Shown here piece after piece: positions 8,555 to 16,345 of a stretch of DNA of 55,008 nucleotides; positions within the stretch are counted from its first letter, which is position 1, and each line of letters opens with the position of its first letter. The notes beneath the pieces were generated by a model. The model made no database searches and was not told the origin of the DNA. It was given only the letters and a program-made list of their open reading frames with translations. The position numbers were made by a program, and so were the translations under genes. Origin of the DNA: Pontibacter aydingkolensis (GTDB lineage Bacteria > Bacteroidota > Bacteroidia > Cytophagales > Hymenobacteraceae); NCBI RefSeq assembly GCF_019443125.1, contig NZ_JAHYXK010000020.1:1-55008 (forward strand), written 5' to 3'.

Positions 8555-9841
8555 ATGCGTACTTTCTGTGTTATGCTATCTAAACTACAGCGCAGTTTCT
8601 ACTGCCTCGCCCTTATACTTTTAGGTTGTATGCTTATGCCTGCGCCTGCATCTGCCTATAGTGTACTTACACACCAGGCCATTATAGATGCCGCCTGGGA
8701 GAAAAGCCTTCAGCCATTGTTGCTTAAGCGTTATCCCCATGCCACCGAAGAAGACCTGCGAAAAGCCCGGGCACATGCCTACGGAGGCTCTATTGTGCAG
8801 GATATGGGATACTTCCCGTTTGGCAATGCTTTTTTTACAGACCTGGTGCATTATGTGCGTACCGGGGATTTTGTAGAAAACCTGATCTCCTCTTCTAAAA
8901 CCTTAGATGAGTTTGGCTTTGCCCTGGGGGCACTGGCGCACTATAACGCCGATATCTACGGCCACCCCATTGGCACAAACCGAGCAGTGCCATTGGTATA
9001 CCCAAAAGTAAAAGCCGAGTTTGGCGACAACGTTACCTATGCCGATGATCCTGTGTCGCATGTTAAAACAGAGTTTGGGTTTGATGTGCTTCAGGTGGCA
9101 AGAGGCAACTATGCGCCGGAGAACTATAAAGCATTTATCGGTTTTGAGGTGGCTCCTGAGGTGCTGGAAAGAGCTTTTCTGGAGACCTACGGTTTAGAGT
9201 TGAAGGATGTATTTGTTAGTCTGCCCATGGCAATCGGCTCTTACCGCTATACTATAAGAGGCTTGATACCCGAGCTTACCAAAGCAGCCTGGCATGCTAA
9301 AAAAAACGAGATCAGGGAGGAACATCCGGGAGCTACCCGCAATGAGTTTGTATACCGAATGCGCATGGCGCGTTACCACGAAGAGTGGGGCAACAACTAC
9401 GAGAGGCCTAACATTTTTCATCGCTTTACCGCTTGGATCATCAGAGTACTGCCAAAGATAGGACCGTTAAGGCCGTTGGCTTTAGTGCCACCTACCCCTG
9501 AAGCCGAGAAATATTTCATGGAAAGCTTTAACAAAACAGTGGATGCATACAGTGGCACTCTGCAGCAATTAAAAACAAGCGATAAACCCAATTTTAAGAA
9601 TCTGCAACTAGACACCGGCCAACCCATTGCGGCAGGAAAGTATAAGCTAGCCGATGAAACCTATACCAAACTTCTGGATAAACTGGAAAAAAAAGATTTT
9701 GAACACATGACTGCCAGTCTGAGGGATGACCTTCTCAGGTTTTACAGTGATGCTAAAGCTCCAGCCCAGGGGAAAGATGATTTGGATGATTGGCAGAAAA
9801 CAATGGAAGCCCTTTCTAAGCTAAAAGGGCTACAGCAGTAA
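8555..9841 (+). CDS. secreted zinc-dependent phospholipase C-like protein
   Basis: A 428 aa protein with a signal peptide (about 11-34, ending PASA before YSVLTH). Family features (zinc-dependent phospholipase C/S1-P1 fold) include the aromatic residue and histidine near the mature N-terminus (SVLTHQAII, H40), the YGGSIVQDMGYFPF segment, and the histidine-rich stretch GALAHYNADIYGHPIG (about 129-144), which supply metal ligands in this superfamily. The C-terminal 130 residues are helical and polar and are not typical of the catalytic domain. The start at 8555 could be six codons late (ATG, codon 7). It follows the PAP2 gene closely and is probably co-transcribed with it. Confidence 0.8.
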   Translation: MRTFCVMLSKLQRSFYCLALILLGCMLMPAPASAYSVLTHQAIIDAAWEKSLQPLLLKRYPHATEEDLRKARAHAYGGSIVQDMGYFPFGNAFFTDLVHYVRTGDFVENLISSSKTLDEFGFALGALAHYNADIYGHPIGTNRAVPLVYPKVKAEFGDNVTYADDPVSHVKTEFGFDVLQVARGNYAPENYKAFIGFEVAPEVLERAFLETYGLELKDVFVSLPMAIGSYRYTIRGLIPELTKAAWHAKKNEIREEHPGATRNEFVYRMRMARYHEEWGNNYERPNIFHRFTAWIIRVLPKIGPLRPLALVPPTPEAEKYFMESFNKTVDAYSGTLQQLKTSDKPNFKNLQLDTGQPIAAGKYKLADETYTKLLDKLEKKDFEHMTASLRDDLLRFYSDAKAPAQGKDDLDDWQKTMEALSKLKGLQQ

Positions 9842-10087
9842 AACGGTTTAGTAAAATTGCACTAAATATATGGCATGCTCTTTTTGAAACGGCTTTACTG
9901 AACGGTTATTCTATATATAAATATAACAGGCTTTAGCTACCTTGATTTGTAGAAAGATTAATAAAACGCAACCCTTTACACATATTTAGCGATAAAATAA
10001 GTCTGATGCTCTTTGTGCGATTAGCCAGATTAGGGGCAGGAAACAGATGGATGGCTATCGGAAATAAACTTTAAATTAAATAAGATT

Positions 10088-10603
10088 ATGGAAAACAATC
10101 AGAATAGTTCAAGTAATAGAAATCAGCAATCACAACCACAGAACAGAGCCAACTCAGGTCCTCAAAGTGGTATGCAAGGGTCTTCAGGAAGCAGTAACCA
10201 GCCTTCAGGATCTTCGCAGAACAGAAACGCAAGTAACATGACCGGATCAAGCAGTTCTTCACCATCCGGATCTTCGCAGTTTAACCAGCAGTCCAATCAG
10301 TCGGGCAAAAGTTCAGGCTCTGGATCTATGCAAGGGCGTAGTAACCAGCAGGGCTCTTCAGGCCAGGCAGGGATGAAGAACGTACAGGACAAGCTGCAGC
10401 AGTTCGGAAATACAGCTATGCAGAAAGTGAATAGCCTGAGCACTACTCAGAAGGTGATAGGTGGTTCGTTACTGGCTTTAGGAGCTGGCTGGCTGGCAAT
10501 GGGTTCTAAGAACAAAGCGAACATCAAAAACAAAGTAAGTTCGCTAGCCTCTAAGCAGTCAAAAAAGAATAAAGGCGGCTCACCGAACATTGGTACAAGA
10601 TAA
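10088..10603 (+). CDS. low-complexity S/N/Q/G-rich protein with a C-terminal hydrophobic segment
   Basis: A 171 aa protein of unknown function. Residues 1-95 are almost entirely Ser, Asn, Gln and Gly with short repeats (SSGSSNQPSGSSQ, SGSSQFNQQSNQSGKSSGSG) and are predicted disordered. An amphipathic helix follows (VQDKLQQFGNTAMQKVNSLS). Then comes one glycine-containing hydrophobic segment (VIGGSLLALGAGWLAMGS, about 124-141) and a basic tail (KNKANIKNKVSSLASKQSKKNKGG). There is no signal peptide, so the protein may be tail-anchored. A strong terminator follows directly. No homologue is recognised. Confidence 0.75.
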   Translation: MENNQNSSSNRNQQSQPQNRANSGPQSGMQGSSGSSNQPSGSSQNRNASNMTGSSSSSPSGSSQFNQQSNQSGKSSGSGSMQGRSNQQGSSGQAGMKNVQDKLQQFGNTAMQKVNSLSTTQKVIGGSLLALGAGWLAMGSKNKANIKNKVSSLASKQSKKNKGGSPNIGTR

Positions 10604-10625
10604 AGGCTGATTTAAAAATAAATTG

Positions 10626-10658
10626 AAAGCGCCGGGCAACAATGTCCGGCGCTTTTTT
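10626..10658 (+). terminator. rho-independent terminator
   Basis: A perfect 10 bp GC-rich stem, AAAGCGCCGG (10626-10635) and CCGGCGCTTT (10646-10655), followed by a T-run. It lies 23 bp past the stop of the low-complexity protein gene. Confidence 0.9.
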
Positions 10659-10757
10659 GCCTTCTGGTAAAGTATAATTTTATACTTGCAACTTGCTTCC
10701 AGCCATACATCAATTATACTTTAACGTACATTAATATCTTATTCAGTAAGACAAAGT

Positions 10758-11861
10758 ATGGCTAAAAAGATTATGCTTAACTTCAAGAACAAACTAAGCC
10801 TTGTAAACGAAAAGCATGTGCGAGACGGACTTTCGGCAGCTCTTCGCACTGAAAACGACCTCTGGCTTACCTGCGACGAGCGAACCACCATTGAGCGCTT
10901 ATCGATTCAGAAGGACGGCTCTTTTGCAGATCATACTTCTTTTGAGGTAGCTGATTACCTGGAACTGCCTGCCAGCGATAAAAGCGAAATAGACATTGAG
11001 GGTATTGGTATGGCTAATAACTACCTGTGGATAATTGGCTCGCACAGCCTGAAGCGCAGAAAGCCCAAGCGCCACCAAAGTATAAAAAAGCAACTGCAGC
11101 GGCTCTCAGAGGTAACCACCGATCCCAACCGTTACATACTGGCTCGTATTCCGATTCTAAAAAATGAAGCTACAGGCCATTATGAGCTGCATAAAGAAAC
11201 AGACAATCCTAAAAACCATGGCCATACGCTAAGGGCAGCCCAATTGCGCGGCGATACCACCAGCAGCCTTTTAACAGAAGTGCTGCAGAACGATGAGCAT
11301 CTGGGGCCTTTTATGAACATCCCCGGCAAAGATAATGGGTTTGATATAGAAGGCCTGGCAACGCATGGCAGCCGCATTTACCTAGGCCTTCGCGGGCCGG
11401 TGCTCAGAGGCTGGGCCGTTATTTTGGAGGTAGAGGTAGAAGAAGACGAAAAAGGTATACTTCATCTTAAGAAGCTGGCAGGAGAGCATTACTATAAAAA
11501 ACATTTTCTAAACCTGCGCGGCAAAGGCATTCGGGAACTGCGTGTTTTCGGAGATGATCTGTACATACTTGCCGGCCCCACCATGGACCTGGACGGTGTA
11601 ATTGCCATTTACCGCTGGCCCGGTGCCCTGAAAGGAAAAACGGAGCACATGGTGCACCACAATGAACTGGAACGCCTGCACGAAGTACCACATGGCACAG
11701 GAGCCAATTCCGGTAAAGACAAAGCCGAAGGTCTGGCCGTTTTCGATGAGAAACATGTGCTTGTTGTGTTCGATAGCCCCACCGATGAGCGTAAGATTGG
11801 TCAGGATGGCGTGGAGGCCCTGGTAATGAAAGTAATTGATTATCCTGTTATACAAGTATAA
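10758..11861 (+). CDS. DUF3616-domain protein
   Basis: A 367 aa soluble protein without an obvious signal peptide. It is built of repeated beta-strand units with loops such as DGLSAALRTENDLWLTCDERTTIERL, EIDIEGIGMANNYLWIIGSH, GFDIEGLATHGSRIYLGLRGP and DKAEGLAVFDEKHVLVVFDSP. The recurrent (D)IEGL/AEGLA elements suggest a beta-propeller. This matches DUF3616, whose biochemical role is unknown. A small membrane protein gene follows after 59 bp and may share the transcript. Confidence 0.82.
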   Translation: MAKKIMLNFKNKLSLVNEKHVRDGLSAALRTENDLWLTCDERTTIERLSIQKDGSFADHTSFEVADYLELPASDKSEIDIEGIGMANNYLWIIGSHSLKRRKPKRHQSIKKQLQRLSEVTTDPNRYILARIPILKNEATGHYELHKETDNPKNHGHTLRAAQLRGDTTSSLLTEVLQNDEHLGPFMNIPGKDNGFDIEGLATHGSRIYLGLRGPVLRGWAVILEVEVEEDEKGILHLKKLAGEHYYKKHFLNLRGKGIRELRVFGDDLYILAGPTMDLDGVIAIYRWPGALKGKTEHMVHHNELERLHEVPHGTGANSGKDKAEGLAVFDEKHVLVVFDSPTDERKIGQDGVEALVMKVIDYPVIQV

Positions 11862-11920
11862 CCTTTGCAGTTGGGTTCAGTTAAAAGTATAAACAGAACC
11901 AAAACTCTAAAGTATAAACT

Positions 11921-12373
11921 ATGAACAATGCATTAAAAGCCATGGCAAGTGGCCTGGCAGGAGCCGTGGTGCTTACCGTTGTGCACGAAACACTGCGTAG
12001 GTTTGTGCCCAATGCGCCCCGCATGGATGTACTGGGTATGCGCTCCATCGAAAAGCTGATGACCAAGGCAGACCAGGAGCCACCCCACGATAAAGAAGAG
12101 CTGCATAACTGGGCACTTGCCGGCGATGTGGTTTCTAACTCGCTGTACTATAGCCTGGCAGGCACAGGTAAAAATGCCTGGTGGCGTGGTGTGGCACTGG
12201 GAGCAGCTGCAGGCGCTGGCGCCGTGCTTTTGCCGGGGCCGCTGGGGCTTGGCGAGGAACCAAGTAACAAAACAACTAAAACCCAGGTAATGACCGTAAG
12301 CTATTACCTGTTGGGTGGCCTAGTGGCAGCGGCCTTAGGATACGCTCTTGGCAGCGACGATAGCGATGACTGA
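11921..12373 (+). CDS. small membrane protein of unknown function
   Basis: A 150 aa protein with a hydrophobic N-terminal segment (about 7-24), a central glycine/alanine-rich segment (VALGAAAGAGAVLLPGPLGLG, about 91-110) and a C-terminal membrane segment (SYYLLGGLVAAALGYALG, about 127-144) ending in an acidic SDDSDD tail. The middle is polar and carries NAPRMDVLGMRSIEKL. The arrangement resembles small inner-membrane proteins seen in Cytophagales, but no family is recognised. The gene ends at a bidirectional terminator shared with the convergent lipoprotein gene. Confidence 0.7.
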   Translation: MNNALKAMASGLAGAVVLTVVHETLRRFVPNAPRMDVLGMRSIEKLMTKADQEPPHDKEELHNWALAGDVVSNSLYYSLAGTGKNAWWRGVALGAAAGAGAVLLPGPLGLGEEPSNKTTKTQVMTVSYYLLGGLVAAALGYALGSDDSDD

Positions 12374-12384
12374 TTAAATTACTA

Positions 12385-12431
12385 AACCAAGGAAGCGGCA
12401 GATAGGTAATTAACCTGATGCTTCCTTGGTT
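12385..12431. terminator. bidirectional terminator hairpin
   Basis: A perfect 12 bp stem, AACCAAGGAAGC (12385-12396) and GCTTCCTTGGTT (12420-12431), between convergent genes. The loop is 23 nt, longer than usual. Confidence 0.65.
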
Positions 12432-12436
12432 ATACT

Positions 12437-12658
12437 TTACATTCTTCCTGTAGTAGTGTCGCCTTGTGTATTGGCAGTATCTAACGGGCTGATGTTCTCG
12501 TTGGTTGTATCGCCCTCCATTTCGTTGTTCAAGCGGCCATCTGCCTCATTTTCTGTTGTTTGGGTGTCTACGCCGGTGGTGCTTTCAGTGGAACAGCTAA
12601 ACAGGGTGGTGCTAAAAAGCATGGCCCCGGCAAGTATAAATGCATATGTATTTTTCAT
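12437..12658 (-). CDS. small acidic lipoprotein
   Basis: A 73 aa precursor with a signal peptide and lipobox (TLFSC, cysteine 22). The mature part is about 51 residues, polar and rich in Thr, Asn, Glu and Asp (TTENEADGRLNNEMEGDTTN). It has no recognised domain and is probably an outer-membrane or surface lipoprotein. It lies 66 bp downstream of the acyltransferase on the same strand and may be the last gene of that transcription unit. Confidence 0.7.
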   Translation of the reverse strand: MKNTYAFILAGAMLFSTTLFSCSTESTTGVDTQTTENEADGRLNNEMEGDTTNENISPLDTANTQGDTTTGRM

Positions 12659-12724
12659 CGTTTCAGGTTTTGGTTTGATACTATTACGAAGCTATGCCTT
12701 AAATTGATAGGGCTGACTGCATTT

Positions 12725-14086
12725 TCAAGCTGCGGGTTCTTCACGTTGCTGTAAATACTCCTGCCGTGCTTGTTCTAGTTCTGTTACAATGGCAGTGCGC
12801 TGTGCCCGCAAATCGTTTACCACATGCTGGCGCTTAAAGAACAGGCGCAGTAGCAGCCAATGGTCCTGGGTGTGCTGTGCCCTATTCCAGTAACCCAAGG
12901 TAAAAAAGCCGCTTAAAGGCAGGCTAAAAGCATAAAATATAAGCCAAGGCAAACCAAGATCGAACCAGTACTCCACAAGCCATACTTCCAGCGCATAAAA
13001 CAACGGGAAACTGAAGATGCCCGCAGTAAGCATGATAGGTGCGTACCATTCTTCCTCTTTTGTAACGGCACGGGCTACTTTTGAGGGAATAATATAAGGC
13101 AAATAATTATGCACCAGCCCATACAGGTAGACCGGAAAACCCAACACCATCAGCAGCAAACCTTTTATGCTTTGGCGAACAATGTCTTCGTGGCCCTTGC
13201 CCAATACCGCGTCCTGGAGTTGCAGGCGTTTTAGTTGCAACATGTAGTTGCCAATGCGTTGCTTAAGGCGCTCTACCCGTTTAGGGGCAGTTTGGCTAAA
13301 GTAATTTATACTTTTTACAATGGCGCGGCTAAGTATAAAATCATGTTCGTGAGCCGGGGTAATAACAGGTGCAGACGTCATTATTTTCTCTTTGTACAGC
13401 ACTTCGACGTGCCGGGCCAGTTCGTCCTCCTCGTCTGTAGGGGTGTGTATGATCAGGCTTTCCATTCGGTTTCTTATCTCTTCTGTTAAGGCAAGCACAG
13501 TGCCCTGAGCATCTTTCTGGAATGCTTCGGCATAATCTGCAACAGCAATGGACTCTCCAAAATTTACGAATACCTCACTCTGAAAGCGGGTAGGGGCAGA
13601 GTAGTTTAAGCCAACAGGCAGAATTCTAAGGCCGAGTGTATGCTGGTTTTCTGCTTCTACACCCAGGGCAATGCGCGCTGCGCCGGTTTTTATTTTACGC
13701 AGGCGACGCTGGTTAAAGCTGTTACCCTCCGGAAAAATAAGTATGGTTTTACCTTGCTCCAATGCCCGGTAACTGGCTGCAAAGGCTTCTTCGTTGCTAA
13801 TGGCCTGCTCGGGGCTGTCTTCGCGGCGGTTTATCGGGATGAGGTGCATCTGGCGCAACATCCAGTTCTGGAACTTGCCTCCGAAAACGGTGCTTTTTGC
13901 AATAAAGAACACAGGCTGGTCCAGCAACGATGCCGTCACAATTGGATCCATGAAAGTATTAGGGTGGTTAGATACAACCAGTAAAGGCCCTTTGCCCGGG
14001 ATAAGGTGGCGGTTGCGCACTTCAAATTTTTTGAAGAACACCCATAGTCCGGCTTTGTAAATAAGCTTGAGTAAAGTATAAAGCAT
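12725..14086 (-). CDS. PlsC-type lysophospholipid acyltransferase
   Basis: A 453 aa membrane-associated acyltransferase of the 1-acyl-glycerol-3-phosphate type. The catalytic block is SNHPNTFMDP (about 39-48), a histidine-to-aspartate motif with five residues between instead of the classical four, a spacing common in Bacteroidota versions. The substrate-binding block IFPEGNSF follows at about 114-121. After about residue 300 there are three to four membrane segments, so the protein is longer than the ~250 aa PlsC core. It starts 5 bp after the stop of the M28 peptidase gene, so the two are almost certainly co-transcribed. Confidence 0.88.
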   Translation of the reverse strand: MLYTLLKLIYKAGLWVFFKKFEVRNRHLIPGKGPLLVVSNHPNTFMDPIVTASLLDQPVFFIAKSTVFGGKFQNWMLRQMHLIPINRREDSPEQAISNEEAFAASYRALEQGKTILIFPEGNSFNQRRLRKIKTGAARIALGVEAENQHTLGLRILPVGLNYSAPTRFQSEVFVNFGESIAVADYAEAFQKDAQGTVLALTEEIRNRMESLIIHTPTDEEDELARHVEVLYKEKIMTSAPVITPAHEHDFILSRAIVKSINYFSQTAPKRVERLKQRIGNYMLQLKRLQLQDAVLGKGHEDIVRQSIKGLLLMVLGFPVYLYGLVHNYLPYIIPSKVARAVTKEEEWYAPIMLTAGIFSFPLFYALEVWLVEYWFDLGLPWLIFYAFSLPLSGFFTLGYWNRAQHTQDHWLLLRLFFKRQHVVNDLRAQRTAIVTELEQARQEYLQQREEPAA

Positions 14087-14091
14087 AGAGT

Positions 14092-15024
14092 TTATATCCG
14101 AAGAGAAAGTATAGTCTGATAAACGCCATCAACTACCCTTGCCATTCTGGCAAAATCCAAAGTATAAATAGTGTCGCCGGGCTGGTGATAGTTGGTGTTG
14201 CGGTAAAAAGACGTATCGGTTATCATGAGGGCGCTAAAACCGAAGTACCAGTAGTTTAAATGGTCTGAGAAGTCTACGCCTGGTATTGCTGCCGGTGCCT
14301 TTAAAGATTTTACCGGCAAGGTGGCGGCTTGGTTAAAGCCGCGCAAAAAGCTGCGTCCGAATTTACCGTTGCCAAAGCGCTGTACTACGGCAATGTAATT
14401 GCCTCTGCTACCGTAAACAAGCTTCATGGGCGCAATGGGGTAGCGCTGTGTCCCTTTTTCCTCCTTAAAATACCCGATCATCTCCAGCGAAACCATGCCT
14501 AGTACCTGTGCCTTTTGTTCTGCCAGGCTCTTTGCATGCACGTAACTCCCCATGTTTGCTGTGCGGAAGTATGGCGGCTCTTCCAAGGTGTAGGCTACAA
14601 AATCAACCCTGAAGGGTAATGTGTGGTTTTGCAGCAACCTGGCAACTTCCAATAGGCCAGCCACACCGCTGGCGTTATCGTCTGCTCCGGGTTGGTTGCC
14701 GCACACATCATAGTGTGCACCCACTACCAGCAAAGGTGCATTAGCGGGCCCCGAAGAAAGAATGATGTTTCGGTAATCGGTTCCGTTTACCTTGTATACC
14801 TGCTCTGTTACATTACCCTGCAGTTTCGTGAATTCAGCTTTAATGTAATCTGCAGCCTGGTTAAGCTCCTGCAAGTTCTGGTGGTTTCTGGCTTTATTGG
14901 TAGTGGTAAGTGACAGTACATGCTTGTGTAGTTGCACCGTATCTGTATTGCTTGCCCAAAGTATGGGTGCAGATAAAAGGTAAGTAAACAGTGATAGCAA
15001 GAGTGTTTTCATAGGAGAACTCAT
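14092..15024 (-). CDS. secreted M28-family zinc peptidase
   Basis: A 310 aa exported aminopeptidase-like enzyme. The chosen ATG (15024) begins MSSPMKTLLL and has AGGAGG nine bases upstream. An in-frame ATG 31 codons earlier lacks these features. A signal peptide (about 5-24) ends near LWA. Co-catalytic zinc residues are visible in order: H in GAHYD (about 104), bridging D in GADDNASG (about 115) and E-E in TLEEPP (about 148-149), with later ligands in SLEMIGYF and SDHLNYW. Substrates are unknown. It heads the unit with the acyltransferase. Confidence 0.88.
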   Translation of the reverse strand: MSSPMKTLLLSLFTYLLSAPILWASNTDTVQLHKHVLSLTTTNKARNHQNLQELNQAADYIKAEFTKLQGNVTEQVYKVNGTDYRNIILSSGPANAPLLVVGAHYDVCGNQPGADDNASGVAGLLEVARLLQNHTLPFRVDFVAYTLEEPPYFRTANMGSYVHAKSLAEQKAQVLGMVSLEMIGYFKEEKGTQRYPIAPMKLVYGSRGNYIAVVQRFGNGKFGRSFLRGFNQAATLPVKSLKAPAAIPGVDFSDHLNYWYFGFSALMITDTSFYRNTNYHQPGDTIYTLDFARMARVVDGVYQTILSLRI

Positions 15025-15217
15025 CGTAAACAGCCTCCTAATATACTCTTTTAATGTAAATCTTTTTGATAAAGAGCGCGAACTAAATCTAAAGAGAAAA
15101 GCCCGATAAGAATGCAAGCAGGAAATTTAGAGAAATAAATAGCTGGCCGGCAAAGAAGAGCCAGTACTTTATACTTGCAGGAAAAGACATGGTGCCTTTG
15201 GCACAGAGATGTAAAAA

Positions 15218-15619
15218 TTAAGCCTTTACAGAAACCAACCAATCGTAGGCTGAGGTTAGGTCTTCAAAAGTTTGGACTTCAAAAGGAATAGGGTGCTGCT
15301 TGTTGCTAATGAATTGGTTATATCGCTCAGCGGCACCCTCATCGAACGAGTTAATGACGGCAAATCGTTTTAAAGGAAGTTTTACAAACAATTCCAGAAA
15401 GTCATTAACCGTCCATTCAGCATCTTCTTTAGACAACGGGGGGAGCAGACGTCTGTCGGCAATGGCATAAGCTACATTGTAAAGTCTGACATAAGAATTA
15501 AACTTTAACAGGGCTTCGCGGTACTGCTGGCTGGTGCATTTTCCATACCACTGTGTTACCAAAACATTGGGTTCTTCATACAACTCTACATGCAAATATT
15601 CTGAGTCGAAACATACCAT
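15218..15619 (-). CDS. small STAS/SpoIIAA-like protein
   Basis: A 133 aa soluble protein without a signal peptide. The pattern of short strands and helices (LHVELYEEPNVLVTQWYG, YREALLKFNSYV, NVAYAIADRRLLPPLS, FAVINSFDEGAAERY, EVQTFEDLTSAYDWLVS) resembles the STAS/SpoIIAA-like proteins common in Cytophagales. The ending, FEDLTSAYDWL, is typical of that group. The assignment rests on pattern only. It is monocistronic, with 193 bp between its stop and the start of the M28 gene downstream. Confidence 0.65.
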   Translation of the reverse strand: MVCFDSEYLHVELYEEPNVLVTQWYGKCTSQQYREALLKFNSYVRLYNVAYAIADRRLLPPLSKEDAEWTVNDFLELFVKLPLKRFAVINSFDEGAAERYNQFISNKQHPIPFEVQTFEDLTSAYDWLVSVKA

Positions 15620-15788
15620 TTGGAGCAGGGTTTTAGGGTGGAGTTACTTATAGTAATAGTAAGTATTTTTCGCTAAAAATCAAAGTTTTAACTGAAAAAT
15701 ATTATATAATAACATAAATTTTTATTAACACCTAATACACTGCTTTGAAATTGCAAAGAGGGCAGATATCCAAATCTTATATAAAGTA

Positions 15789-15837
15789 AAACCCGCCTTG
15801 CCAACATCTAATAAAAAATGCTGGCCATGGCGGGTTT
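15789..15837 (-). terminator. terminator hairpin downstream of the 15852-16088 gene
   Basis: AAACCCGCC (15789-15797) pairs with GGCGGGTTT (15829-15837). An inner TGGCCA/TTGCCA region extends the stem imperfectly. It sits just past the stop of the minus-strand small gene. Confidence 0.6.
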
Positions 15838-15851
15838 GTGTGTTTTAGAGC

Positions 15852-16088
15852 CTACTTAGTGCGCAGGTTATTGGCATTGCTTCCATCCAGTTCACGGGTG
15901 GTTTTCTCATCTTTGGCAGCTACATTGCCCCCTTCTTCCTTGCCCTCGTGCTCATTGTCCATAATGTCAACAGATTTGGTTTCCACTTCATCTTTTTTTA
16001 CACCTTTCAAAGGCTCCGGATTTTCGTCGGGCAGGCGCTTGCTTTCGTCTGCATTCGTAATAATATCGTCTTCTTTCGGATCTTTCAT
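15852..16088 (-). CDS. small charged protein of unknown function
   Basis: A highly polar, acidic/lysine-rich protein of 78 aa from the preferred ATG (16088, MKDPKEDDIIT). Another in-frame ATG at 16124 would add 12 basic residues. It has no hydrophobic segment and no recognised domain, and is probably disordered (KGVKKDEVETKSVDIMDNEH). Support for being real: a terminator directly downstream and absence of any competing frame of note. It is divergent from carB. Confidence 0.5.
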   Translation of the reverse strand: MKDPKEDDIITNADESKRLPDENPEPLKGVKKDEVETKSVDIMDNEHEGKEEGGNVAAKDEKTTRELDGSNANNLRTK

Positions 16089-16291
16089 GGTTTTAGCTTT
16101 ATGGTTATACTTATAGGTACGCAATGCAGCCTGAATGTTTGTGTATCATCTTAAAGTAAAACTGCGGCACCTGTTCCATTTAAACAAATTCAGAGGGCTG
16201 CTCAGGCAATATAGCTTATTCACTTCTTAACCTTATAATAGCTGATTATGTTGACAAGGGAAAGCTAAAAATATATAAAGCACACTTTTCT

Positions 16292-16323
16292 TTTGTACCC
16301 CCCAACATTTTGCCTTAACTTTG
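16292..16323 (+). promoter_or_regulatory. Bacteroidota-type promoter of carB
   Basis: TTTG (16292-16295), a 20 nt spacer and TAACTTTG (16316-16323) match the consensus of the Bacteroidota housekeeping sigma factor (TTTG and TAnnTTTG). The predicted start of transcription is near 16329, giving a leader of about 17 nt before the ATG at 16346. Confidence 0.65.
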
Positions 16324-16345
16324 AGCAATTTATACATACCACACC

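Noticed and set aside
12426..12754. Plus-strand ORFs opposite the small lipoprotein
   Set aside because: Shadow frames of the minus-strand lipoprotein, which has a proper signal peptide and lipobox.
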